DNA of 60,390 nt from Prevotella sp. GTDB lineage: Bacteria > Bacteroidota > Bacteroidia > Bacteroidales > Bacteroidaceae. The DNA is taken from the NCBI GenBank assembly GCA_017650905.1, contig JAGCDZ010000103.1, positions 1-60,390 on the forward strand, read 5' to 3'. This document shows, piece by piece, positions 50,865 through 58,721 of the stretch. Made by a program: the position numbers and the translations under genes. Numbering within the stretch: position 1 is the first letter of the stretch; each line of letters begins with the position of its first letter. The notes beneath the pieces are model-generated. The model ran no database searches. It worked only from the letters and a program-made list of their open reading frames with translations, and had not been told where the DNA came from.

Positions 50865-52201
50865 TTAGTCGTGAACAGGCTGGGTGAAACGGCTAATGTG
50901 AACCAGCCCCAGCGAGCCCGTTTGCTACTGCCGTCCTGCTTCAGGCAAGCCATCGTTTCGGTACCATACATCTGGGTGTAGCCTGCCGAGAGGGAGATGT
51001 CCTTTGAGAACTGATAACTGGCCTGAAGTTCGACACTGTGACCCAGTGTGCGGTTGAGTACAGCGAGTTCGGTGGCTACAGCAAGATAGTGGTAGGTGGC
51101 GCTACAATTCAACTTGCTCGTGGGCTTGCCGAAGACGCTCACAAAGGCATTCTGCAGACCTGGCGTGAAGCCATTGGAGTAGGCACTCTCATAGAAATAG
51201 TCCATGATGCCGTAGAATTTGGTACGTGAACCGTAGAGTGGTGAAAAGCCGCCTATTTCAGGGTGATTCACCATGACAAGAGGGCCGCCATAGGCTACCG
51301 GCACATAGTCGTCGCCACTCAGATAGTCGTAGCCCAGCTGAAAACCGTAGCTGTCGGCAGGGTTGACCGTGGCTTTCACACTGGCCATCCAGGCTTTGAT
51401 CGGTTTAGGATATTTATCCTCGTTCACCACTTTACCCGTCTGACGGTAGTAGGAGCCTTCAAGCGTCAGGTACTTGGGATGGAAATTAAAGTAGCCACCC
51501 CACATTTGCTGATACTCGGTTCGGGGTGGATTGACTTCATCCTCCACTGTCTGATCGTTCACCTCCTTATAGCCGCCTGCCTGCAGGCCTAAGTTCATAA
51601 AGAGCAGCGAGGCGCCCAGCGGGAATTTGGGCACATCGTAATGATACCAGATGGTCTGCATGGTCTTATAGGCTTGTGCGCCGTTGTCGTAATAGGTGCC
51701 ATTATAGACATTGTCGCCATTCTGGTTGTAGGCCAGTATGGCGTGCAGCTTATGGCCATGACCTTCATATCCAGTCCGCACAATGTCGTGCGAAAGGGCT
51801 GCGGTGGCAAAGTCGTTAGGGCCGATCATGCGCTCGTCGTCATAGGCCAGTGCCACACGCCCCGCCTGAACGAAGAGTCCGTTGTTGGCAGTCAGCTTCA
51901 CCCAACCTTCATAAAGATTGAGACTCTGGTTGCCACTCATGCCCCATACCGCCTTGTTCTGAACGACGGCATGAGCCTGCAGACCTTTCCTGCTGTAATC
52001 TGCAATCAGGCGGGTACGACCGAAGAGGAAGTGCGACCGGTCGTCATTGATACTCACGTCGTCAGACCTGGGCAGTCCGCCACCACACGTCTCACCATGA
52101 GTCATCAGATCCAGACCGATGCTTAATGTGTTAAGCGTGTCCGTCTGAGCCCAACTGCCCATAGATACCAATAATAGTAGTAACACACAATACTTTTTCA
52201 T
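50858..52201 (-). CDS. outer-membrane barrel, alginate-export-like family
   Basis: 447 residues. Signal peptide MKKYCVLLLLLVSMGSWAQ. Alternating strands throughout, with RTRLIADYSRKGLQAHAVVQ and LYEGWVKLTANNGLFVQAGR typical of the alginate_exp barrel family (PF13372-like). The cargo is unknown. It starts 12 nt after the STAS gene and precedes the NRPS gene, so it may carry the peptide product or another small molecule across the outer membrane. Confidence 0.8.
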   Translation of the reverse strand: MKKYCVLLLLLVSMGSWAQTDTLNTLSIGLDLMTHGETCGGGLPRSDDVSINDDRSHFLFGRTRLIADYSRKGLQAHAVVQNKAVWGMSGNQSLNLYEGWVKLTANNGLFVQAGRVALAYDDERMIGPNDFATAALSHDIVRTGYEGHGHKLHAILAYNQNGDNVYNGTYYDNGAQAYKTMQTIWYHYDVPKFPLGASLLFMNLGLQAGGYKEVNDQTVEDEVNPPRTEYQQMWGGYFNFHPKYLTLEGSYYRQTGKVVNEDKYPKPIKAWMASVKATVNPADSYGFQLGYDYLSGDDYVPVAYGGPLVMVNHPEIGGFSPLYGSRTKFYGIMDYFYESAYSNGFTPGLQNAFVSVFGKPTSKLNCSATYHYLAVATELAVLNRTLGHSVELQASYQFSKDISLSAGYTQMYGTETMACLKQDGSSKRARWGWFTLAVSPSLFTTKW

Positions 52202-52213
52202 AGGCGTTTTTTC

Positions 52214-52516
52214 TTATTCGAATTCGAAAATGCTGATGAATCCCGTCAGTTTGAATACATTCTTGATATCGTCGTTAACACCGCGCATTACAACCTTGCT
52301 CCCACTGGCCTTGGCTCCCTTCAGGATGCTCAGCAGAATGCGCAGACCACTTGATGCGATATACTCAAGGTTAGTGCAGTCGATGATGACATCCTTGCCG
52401 TTACTGTTGTAAATCGGCTTCAACACTTCCTCGGCCTCGAGAGCAGCAGCGGTATCCATTTCTCCATCCAACGTGGCAACATACTTGTCGTCGATTTCTT
52501 CAATTTTTGCAATCAT
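52214..52516 (-). CDS. STAS-domain anti-sigma-factor antagonist (RsbV-like)
   Basis: 100 residues from ATG 52516; the frame also runs to TTG 52522. One STAS domain: IEEIDDKYVATLDGEMDTA, VIIDCTNLEYIASSGLRILL. The Ser pair before GLR is where RsbV-type proteins are phosphorylated. It would bind the RsbW-like kinase when unphosphorylated. The kinase gene ends 2 nt upstream. Dephosphorylation by the SpoIIE phosphatase at 54313 is likely by context. Confidence 0.9.
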   Translation of the reverse strand: MIAKIEEIDDKYVATLDGEMDTAAALEAEEVLKPIYNSNGKDVIIDCTNLEYIASSGLRILLSILKGAKASGSKVVMRGVNDDIKNVFKLTGFISIFEFE

Positions 52517-52518
52517 AA

Positions 52519-52971
52519 TCAATTATTTATTAAAGTTTTTATTAAAGTCAATATGTTCTTTCCGTCTTCACGTTCGTAGTTGATAGAGTCCATGAGTTCA
52601 CGAACCAAAAGGATGCCAAGTCCACCTATCTGACGGTCTTCGGCAGAGAGCGTAATATCGGCCTTTTCCTTCTCCGTGGGGTCAAATGGAACACCCGCGT
52701 CAATAATCCGGAATCGTAGGATATAGCCGTCATACGTCATCTTGATCGTAATGTCGCCCTCGGTACCTATCGGATACGCATATTCTATCACATTGACCAC
52801 GGCCTCCTCAACAGCAAGCCGCAATTGGCGGGCCAGCGATGCCTCGACACCCAGCTTCCCGGTTGCCGATTTCATGAAGCTACTTAAGCGTGTCACTTCG
52901 TGAACGTCATTCTTTAACACAAGCGTTTCCGTCAGCATACTCTGTTCGTTATGATCATCTGACTTCTTCAT
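52519..52971 (-). CDS. anti-sigma-factor-type Ser kinase (RsbW-like HATPase)
   Basis: 150 residues from ATG 52971. GHKL ATPase motifs: N box in LAVEEAVVNVIEYAY, G1 box IIDAGVPFDP and G2-type GGLGILLVRELMD. It would phosphorylate the STAS protein encoded next to it and, when free, hold its target. The start overlaps the stop of the desulfidase-like gene (ATGA at 52968-52971), so translation is coupled. The target (sigma factor or enzyme) is not in view. Confidence 0.92.
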   Translation of the reverse strand: MKKSDDHNEQSMLTETLVLKNDVHEVTRLSSFMKSATGKLGVEASLARQLRLAVEEAVVNVIEYAYPIGTEGDITIKMTYDGYILRFRIIDAGVPFDPTEKEKADITLSAEDRQIGGLGILLVRELMDSINYEREDGKNILTLIKTLINN

Positions 52972-54257
52972 TTTGACGTCATAATGTTGAGTACCATGTC
53001 GTCGGTCTTGCACATGGCATCGGCACCGATGCTGGTCAGGTTGTGGATACTCTTGTCCACACTGTCGTCAACGATGCCTTCAGACGAACCGACACATTTT
53101 CCTTCCATGGCCAGCAGAGCCGAGAGTAGGGCTGTTGAGACACCCGAGGTAATCTTCAGTGAGCAGGCCGGCTTGGCACCATCGCAGATCATACCCGTCA
53201 GATTGGCAATCATGTTCTTCACCGAATAACAGATGCGTTCATAGTCACCACCCATCAGATAGGTGATGCCACAGCTACTGCCGATACTGGCCACCACACA
53301 ACCACAGAGTGCCGACAGCTTACCCAGCGACTGCTTGATGTAGATGGCCGTCAGGTGACTAAGCATTAAGGCACGGATCAGTTCCTCCTCAGTATTCTCG
53401 TTCTCCTTGGCATAGACACATACAGGATTGGTGGCACAGATGCCTTGATTACCGCTGCCGCTATTCGACATCACGGGAATCATAGCACCGCCCATTCGGG
53501 CATCACAAGCTGAAGCCGTACGGGAGATAATGTGACAATAGATGCTATTACCGAAAATGCCTTTCGATAGCGGACGGTCGATGGTCTTGCCGAGGTTGTG
53601 CCCGTAATTACCCTTCAGAGCCTCGCGGGCCGCATTCATGTTGTAAGTGCGGGCTTCCAGGATGAAGCTGATCTCGTCGAGGGGTGCCGTCGTAGCGAAA
53701 TCGTAAACAAGGCGGAGGTTTAGCGATACGCTTGTTTCGCTATCCGTATCAGAAAGGCTATCCGTATCAGAGAGGCTTGCCATATTAGAAAGGGCAGATT
53801 CACAAGGTTTGAAACTGGTGTGGCTGCCGGCAATGATGGCCGTAGCCTTCTTGTCGCCAGCGGTACAGATGACTTCTACATACAGCTTTTCATAGATATT
53901 CTCCTTCTGTTTGATGGAGATGCGGTTCTCAGCAATATACTGTTTGCCTGCTTCGAGCGCGTCAGGCGTCAAATCCTTAAGCACCTCCAACTGATAGGCG
54001 CTCTTGCCGATGAGGGCACCCAAGGCAATCGCGATGGGCAGGCCTATCATGCCTGTTCCCGGAATACCTACCCCCATCGCATTCTTCAGAATGTTTGCAC
54101 TCAGCAATGCCTCGATCCTGTCTGGTCGGCAACCCAACTTCTCGGTAGCTTTCGCCGTACACAAAGCTACACACATTGGCTCCGTACAGCCAATGGCAGG
54201 CACCACCTCCTGGTGTATCAGCTCAATAATACGTTCACGTAATTCCTTGTTAACCAT
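52968..54257 (-). CDS. UPF0597 family protein, cysteine desulfidase/serine dehydratase-like
   Basis: 429 residues. EVVPAIGCTEP at the start, MSNSGSGNQGICATNP in the middle and several conserved Cys (GCVVASIGSSCG, MICDGAKPAC) match the UPF0597/YhaM-type family, linked to L-cysteine breakdown with an iron-sulfur cluster. It would release sulfide, ammonia and pyruvate from cysteine. A tandem 18-bp repeat (53740-53775) encodes SLSDTDSLSDTDS in a surface loop. It sits between phosphatase and kinase of the partner-switching set, an unusual place for a metabolic enzyme. Confidence 0.85.
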   Translation of the reverse strand: MVNKELRERIIELIHQEVVPAIGCTEPMCVALCTAKATEKLGCRPDRIEALLSANILKNAMGVGIPGTGMIGLPIAIALGALIGKSAYQLEVLKDLTPDALEAGKQYIAENRISIKQKENIYEKLYVEVICTAGDKKATAIIAGSHTSFKPCESALSNMASLSDTDSLSDTDSETSVSLNLRLVYDFATTAPLDEISFILEARTYNMNAAREALKGNYGHNLGKTIDRPLSKGIFGNSIYCHIISRTASACDARMGGAMIPVMSNSGSGNQGICATNPVCVYAKENENTEEELIRALMLSHLTAIYIKQSLGKLSALCGCVVASIGSSCGITYLMGGDYERICYSVKNMIANLTGMICDGAKPACSLKITSGVSTALLSALLAMEGKCVGSSEGIVDDSVDKSIHNLTSIGADAMCKTDDMVLNIMTSK

Positions 54258-54312
54258 ATTGCAAGCTCTGTTTTATTCACACCACGCATCACGACCTTAG
54301 CATACTCTCAAG

Positions 54313-56058
54313 CTACTTTGGTGAGTAGCGGATGGCGAGCATCGTCAGGTCATCGCTCTGTTCGGCATCGCCTATAAAGCGATGCACTTCCTCGCTGACA
54401 GTTTCTAATATCTGCCGAGGCATCAATTTTTGTTGGGCACACTTGCTAAGCACCTCTTCCGTACGCTGTATGCCAAAGAATTGTTTTGGCGCTTTCTTCG
54501 CTTCCGTCAGACCATCCGTATAGAGGAAGATGGTACTGTCAGGCTGTACCTGAATCTCCTCCATACCATAATCCACATCAGCAAACACGCCAATGGGAAG
54601 ATGAGGAGTGACATCGATCATTGACCATTGACCATTGGCCATTATAAAGGGCGCATCATGCCCGGCATCGCAATAGCACAGATGGCCTGTGGGTAATTCG
54701 AGTACACCGATGAAGAGCGTGACAAACATATTCGACTCATTGCCGTCACACGCGGTCTTATTGATAGTCTGCATGATCTGTGCAGGATTGTTCTCATTGG
54801 CAGAGGCCATGCGGAACATGGCATGTATCACCGCCATCACGATGGCCGAGGGCACACCCTTGCCACTCACGTCGCCAATACAGAAGAACAGCTTCTCATC
54901 GCGGATGAAGAAGTCGAAAAGATCGCCACCCACTTCCCGGGCAGGTGTCAGCGAACCAAAGACATCTATATCATCGCGCGCCAGATTGAACGAATGGGGC
55001 AACATCTCCTTCTGGATGTTCTTCGCGATGCGCAACTCACTGCCAATACGTTCCTGCTGCAGATTCGCCTTCTGCAACTTACGGTCGTTGTTGGCAAAAC
55101 GGGCGATGATCAGACCCAGCACCAAGAGACCCAGCAGCATCAGGATGCCGATGGTGTGACGCATCCTCATCAACTTGGCATAGACCTCCTTGTCGTAGCA
55201 TACCACGGCAATCTGCCATTTGGGCTGTCCTTTGAAATGGGTATAGAACACCATGCCCTTGTCGCCATCAGCGTCTTTGATTGGGAAGATGACACTTCGG
55301 CCGCTGTTGCTGGGCGATTTCTCCACCGTACTGTCGTTGATCAAATCGATGATGTGCTGCATCTCCTTGACCTTCTTCTCTCTGGTATGCTTGGGACCCG
55401 CAATCAGCTGGCCTTTCTCCGTCAGCAGGAAATCGTATGACGAAGGATAGATATGCCGGTAGTTGAGCGTATCTCCCAACTGTTCCGTCGACACATCAAG
55501 ACCGAACATGGCCACAATATCCCCCCTTTCATCATGGATAGGGAGGATATAAGTAACCAGGTTCATGTCTGTAAGGAACTCATGATAGACGTCTGTCCAC
55601 ATCGGAGTGTCTGAAGCATATACAGCTTTGTAGTAAGGGTTCTGGGTATAGTCGCGACCTTCAGCAGCAATCTCCGCGTTCTTAATCTCCCCGTTATCCC
55701 ACCAGGCATAAGGCTCGAACAGCCGTCCTTTTTCAGGGAAATAGTCTGGTACGTAGGCCACCCAGCAACCCGCCAGATGGGGATGAGACTTGAGCACCCA
55801 CTCCATCACCGTATATGAAGAATCCGGATGGAACAGATTCCGTTTCAAGTCCCAGACATGTCCCATCAGCGAGTTCTCCGACAGATTCAGGGAATTCTTC
55901 ATGAGAATGGCTTTCGTCGTGATTTCCGACTCAGCCCTTTTTTCCAACTCATCAGCCAGCAGACTGCGCGTATAATAATACTGCACAGCCAATATCCCTT
56001 GCAGCAGAATCGCCGCAGCGATGATAATCATTAAGCCGGAGTTGGTTTTTAGTTTCAT
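54313..56058 (-). CDS. Cache-like sensor / SpoIIE-type phosphatase (RsbU-like)
   Basis: 581 residues. Two membrane helices (about 8-28 and about 305-325) enclose a periplasmic dCache-like sensor (WVAYVPDYFPEKGRLFEPYA, then YKAVYASDTPMWTDVYHEF, and FGLDVSTEQLGDTL). A short linker leads to the phosphatase (about 345-581): REVGGDLFDFF, GDVSGKGVPSAIVM, LFLYTDGLTEA, and final DDLTMLAI. It should convert an external signal into dephosphorylation of the STAS protein two genes downstream. A heptanucleotide array (54616-54643) encodes the MANGQWSMID loop between phosphatase motifs. The gene starts the operon. Confidence 0.93.
   Translation of the reverse strand: MKLKTNSGLMIIIAAAILLQGILAVQYYYTRSLLADELEKRAESEITTKAILMKNSLNLSENSLMGHVWDLKRNLFHPDSSYTVMEWVLKSHPHLAGCWVAYVPDYFPEKGRLFEPYAWWDNGEIKNAEIAAEGRDYTQNPYYKAVYASDTPMWTDVYHEFLTDMNLVTYILPIHDERGDIVAMFGLDVSTEQLGDTLNYRHIYPSSYDFLLTEKGQLIAGPKHTREKKVKEMQHIIDLINDSTVEKSPSNSGRSVIFPIKDADGDKGMVFYTHFKGQPKWQIAVVCYDKEVYAKLMRMRHTIGILMLLGLLVLGLIIARFANNDRKLQKANLQQERIGSELRIAKNIQKEMLPHSFNLARDDIDVFGSLTPAREVGGDLFDFFIRDEKLFFCIGDVSGKGVPSAIVMAVIHAMFRMASANENNPAQIMQTINKTACDGNESNMFVTLFIGVLELPTGHLCYCDAGHDAPFIMANGQWSMIDVTPHLPIGVFADVDYGMEEIQVQPDSTIFLYTDGLTEAKKAPKQFFGIQRTEEVLSKCAQQKLMPRQILETVSEEVHRFIGDAEQSDDLTMLAIRYSPK
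54616..54643 (-). repeat. heptanucleotide array in the SpoIIE phosphatase gene
   Basis: On the plus strand the units are GATCATT, GACCATT, GACCATT and GGCCATT. They code on the minus strand for NGQWSMID in a variable loop. Confidence 0.75.
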
Positions 56059-56083
56059 ATTTCCATCTAAAGTTTAGTTTAAT

Positions 56084-56153
56084 GTTTATAGTTTATAGAT
56101 GATTACCCTGCCAGCCTTTCAGCCTATGGAGAATTCAACTATAAACTATAAAC
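56084..56153. repeat. 15-bp inverted repeat in the gap before the NRPS operon
   Basis: GTTTATAGTTTATAG (56084-56098) and CTATAAACTATAAAC (56139-56153) are perfect complements, 40 nt apart. Each arm is itself two 7-bp units. It lies between the CoA-transferase stop and the phosphatase start. No TAnnTTTG promoter was found in this gap. Confidence 0.6.
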
Positions 56154-56166
56154 GATCAACTGCAAA

Positions 56167-57672
56167 CTACTTCACGTATTCCGAGAAATCCGTCAGCTTC
56201 ATGTCGCCCTTACGAGCCAGCGTGTCGTGCATGGCGAAGGCGGCAGTAAGGCAGTGACGGGTATGACCGCCAGTACCCAGCTTCAGGTAATCCCACAGCA
56301 ACTGCTTGTAGTCGGGATGTGCACAATTCTCGATGATGGTCTGAGCGCGCTGCATCGGGCTCTTGCCGCGAAGATCGGCCACACCCTGCTCCGTCACGAT
56401 GATATTCACATCGTGCTCCGAGCTGTCCTGATGAGTCACGAAAGGTACCACTGAAGAAATCAGACCGCCCTTGGCTACAGAAGGACATGTGAAGATGCTC
56501 AAGTAAGCATTGCGGATGAAGTCACCCGAACCGCCGATACCGTTCATCATCTTCGTTCCACTGATATGGGTTGAGTTGGCGTTACCATAGATATCCACCT
56601 CGATGGCCGTATTGATGGCAATCACACCCAAACGACGGATCACGGCAGGATGGTTCGAGATTTCACTCTGACGCAGTGTCAGGTGATCCTTGAAGTAGTC
56701 CATATTGTCATAGACCTGCTTCAGACACTCGTTCGAGACGGTCAGCGAGCAGGCCGAAGCATCCTTCACACGACCATTCAGCATCATGCCGACCACAGCA
56801 TCCTGCAGCACTTCGGTATAGATATTGAAATCGGGCACATGCTTGTCCTCACCCAATGCACCGAGGATGGCATTAGCGGTAGATCCCACACCACTCTGCA
56901 ACGGCAGGAACTCCTTAGGAATACGACCTTTGTGCAACTCGTCGACGAGGAACTCTGCAGTCAGATAGCCGATCTTATCGGTTACGGGATCGCTGTCCTT
57001 GAAGGCACGGGCCTCATCGGGAATGTTACACTCCACGACACCAACCACCTTCTCCTTGGGAATCGAGACGTAAGGCACACCGATACGGTCGCTCACGTTG
57101 AAGATGGGGATGGGCTTGCGGTAAGGAGGATCCAACGGCTCATAGACGTCGTGGATATACTTGGCATTGGGATTGTGGAAGCTGTTCAGCTCCAGGATCA
57201 CCTTCTTGGCCAGACGGGCAGCTGTGGGAGAGATACCGCCGGCAGCGGTCAGATAGACATGATAGTCGTTGCCCACCTCTTCGATGTCGCACACCTCGAG
57301 GATAGCCCAGTCCACATCACCATAGAAACCATAGCGCAATTCCTGAGCCATGTGACTCAGGTGCAGGTCGTTGTAGGGAATCTCACCCATGTTCACATGC
57401 TTGCGGAAATCGGGATTCGTGGTGTAGGGAGCACGATAGAGGATAGCCTGGGCATTAGCCAGGTCACCATCGGTTGACTGTCCCGTAGAGGCACCCGTAA
57501 AGATAGCCACCTTGAACTCTCGCCCTGCCTCATGTTCGGCAACGGCGATCTTTGCTAACTCCTTTGTGGTAGCCTTGGCTACACCAGCTGGAGTAAAACC
57601 ACTCATGGCGATATGGTCGCCATTCTTAATCAATGCTGCAGCCTCTGCAGCGGTCATACGTGTATAAGCCAT
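56167..57672 (-). CDS. succinyl-CoA:acetate CoA-transferase / acetyl-CoA hydrolase family
   Basis: 501 residues. The family core includes GDHIAMSGFTPAGVAK, the segment with the catalytic Glu near residue 285 (IYTEVLQDAVVG), and IGGSGDFIRNAYLSIFTCPS near the end. Length and motifs match the class of CoA-transferases that swap CoA between succinyl-CoA (or propionyl-CoA) and acetate, a step in propionate and succinate fermentation in Bacteroidales. A strong promoter lies upstream. It is followed by the partner-switching/NRPS operon 108 nt later on the same strand. Confidence 0.92.
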   Translation of the reverse strand: MAYTRMTAAEAAALIKNGDHIAMSGFTPAGVAKATTKELAKIAVAEHEAGREFKVAIFTGASTGQSTDGDLANAQAILYRAPYTTNPDFRKHVNMGEIPYNDLHLSHMAQELRYGFYGDVDWAILEVCDIEEVGNDYHVYLTAAGGISPTAARLAKKVILELNSFHNPNAKYIHDVYEPLDPPYRKPIPIFNVSDRIGVPYVSIPKEKVVGVVECNIPDEARAFKDSDPVTDKIGYLTAEFLVDELHKGRIPKEFLPLQSGVGSTANAILGALGEDKHVPDFNIYTEVLQDAVVGMMLNGRVKDASACSLTVSNECLKQVYDNMDYFKDHLTLRQSEISNHPAVIRRLGVIAINTAIEVDIYGNANSTHISGTKMMNGIGGSGDFIRNAYLSIFTCPSVAKGGLISSVVPFVTHQDSSEHDVNIIVTEQGVADLRGKSPMQRAQTIIENCAHPDYKQLLWDYLKLGTGGHTRHCLTAAFAMHDTLARKGDMKLTDFSEYVK

Positions 57673-57725
57673 TTCAATTTAACGATTTGACAATTTACTT
57701 TTTACAATTCTACAAATTTTGCTTG

Positions 57726-57757
57726 CAAAATTACTATTTTTCCGTCAAACCGCCAAA
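57726..57757 (-). promoter_or_regulatory. promoter of the CoA-transferase gene
   Basis: Minus-strand TTTG (57754-57757) and TAATTTTG (57726-57733) with 20 nt between them, 53 nt before the start. Confidence 0.85.
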
Positions 57758-57760
57758 TTT

Positions 57761-57875
57761 TTAGAAACGAATTATCCTAATTGGTCTTAATTATATTCAC
57801 GAATTATCTTAATTCTATATTAATTAAATAAATTCGTGGTCAAAATTAAGGGTTATTAGGGGAATTCGTTTCTAA
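57761..57875. repeat. long nested hairpin, MITE-like element
   Basis: Outer arms TTAGAAACGAATT (57761-57773) and AATTCGTTTCTAA (57863-57875) pair fully. Inside them CCTAAT/ATTAGG, CTTAATT/AATTAAG and CACGAATT/AATTCGTG pair in the proper nested order. The whole 115-bp gap segment therefore folds as one imperfect hairpin. It starts 3 nt beyond the CoA-transferase -33 box and ends 2 nt before the PAQR stop. Confidence 0.65.
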
Positions 57876-57877
57876 AT

Positions 57878-58525
57878 CTATAACTGCTGCATCAGCACAT
57901 CCCAGACGGCGATGATATGGCAGACCGACCCCGCCAGCACGAAGAAATGGAAAACTGAATGCATGTATTTCTTCTTGTTGAACGAATAGAACACGGCACC
58001 CGTAATATAACTCACACCCTCAGCAATCAGCCAGATGACGGCCGCTTCCGACACCGAGTCCATCAGCGGCTTAAAGGCCACGAGTATACTCAGACCCATG
58101 CCGACAAAGCAGAAGGTCTCCAGATGAGAATGCTCTTTCAACCGGATAAAACTCACGATAGTGCCCGCGATGGCGCACGACCAGACGAAGACAAACATGC
58201 TCCACCCCCAATAGCCCTGATCGCGCAAGGCCGTCAGCGTCAGCGGTGAATACGAACCCGCGATATGCCAATAGATAGCTGCATGATCCCACTTTCGAAG
58301 CCGTTCCTTCCATTTCGAGTGGTGCTTCATCGAGTGATAGAGCGTTGAAGCCACATACGAACCCAGCATACCGAAGAGATACAGGATGACCCCTACCCGC
58401 GCCCAGTTGTTGTCGGCCTGGAAACACCAAACCAAGAAGATGATGCCGAACACGACACCCAACAGAATACCCCCGCCATGCGACGCAGCATTCCATATCT
58501 CTTCCTTTTTGGTATAGCGTATCAT
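57878..58525 (-). CDS. hemolysin III / PAQR-family membrane protein
   Basis: 215 residues with seven hydrophobic segments. HGGGILLGVVFGIIFLVW, then STLYHSMKHHSKWKERLRKW, then DHAAIYWHIAGSYSP and a final HSVFHFFVLAGSVCHIIAVW supply the Ser/His/Asp/His residues that bind zinc in the hemolysin-III/adiponectin-receptor (PAQR) fold. In bacteria its role is usually membrane or lipid homeostasis; haemolysis is not implied. A -7 box (minus TACCTTTG) lies at 58556-58563. It is divergent from the GH43 gene. Confidence 0.92.
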   Translation of the reverse strand: MIRYTKKEEIWNAASHGGGILLGVVFGIIFLVWCFQADNNWARVGVILYLFGMLGSYVASTLYHSMKHHSKWKERLRKWDHAAIYWHIAGSYSPLTLTALRDQGYWGWSMFVFVWSCAIAGTIVSFIRLKEHSHLETFCFVGMGLSILVAFKPLMDSVSEAAVIWLIAEGVSYITGAVFYSFNKKKYMHSVFHFFVLAGSVCHIIAVWDVLMQQL

Positions 58526-58555
58526 TTCCGTCTATGGTATGAATAATTGACGCCG

Positions 58556-58563
58556 CAAAGGTA
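58556..58563 (-). promoter_or_regulatory. -7 element of the PAQR gene
   Basis: Minus-strand TACCTTTG, 30 nt before the ATG at 58525, without a clear -33. The gap to the next promoter (58564-58689) contains A-rich and T-rich stretches (around 58574-58602 and 58650-58680) that are roughly complementary, and no gene. Confidence 0.5.
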
Positions 58564-58689
58564 CAAATTATAAATGAAAAAAGAAAGAATGAAAGAATGA
58601 AATTGGTCTTCTGGTGCACTTTTTCATTAATAATTGCAATTTGCATGCTTTTCATTTCTCCATTTCTTCATTTTTTCATTTTTATTATT

Positions 58690-58697
58690 TATCTTTG
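58690..58697 (+). promoter_or_regulatory. -7 element of the GH43 gene
   Basis: TATCTTTG, 24 nt before the ATG at 58722. No TTTG at the expected -33 place. Confidence 0.6.
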
Positions 58698-58721
58698 CAC
58701 CAAAATTAAAACCAAAAGATT

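Noticed and set aside
52214-52971. sigma-factor gene expected next to RsbV/RsbW-like genes
   Set aside because: No sigma-factor reading frame exists in the operon or elsewhere in the window.
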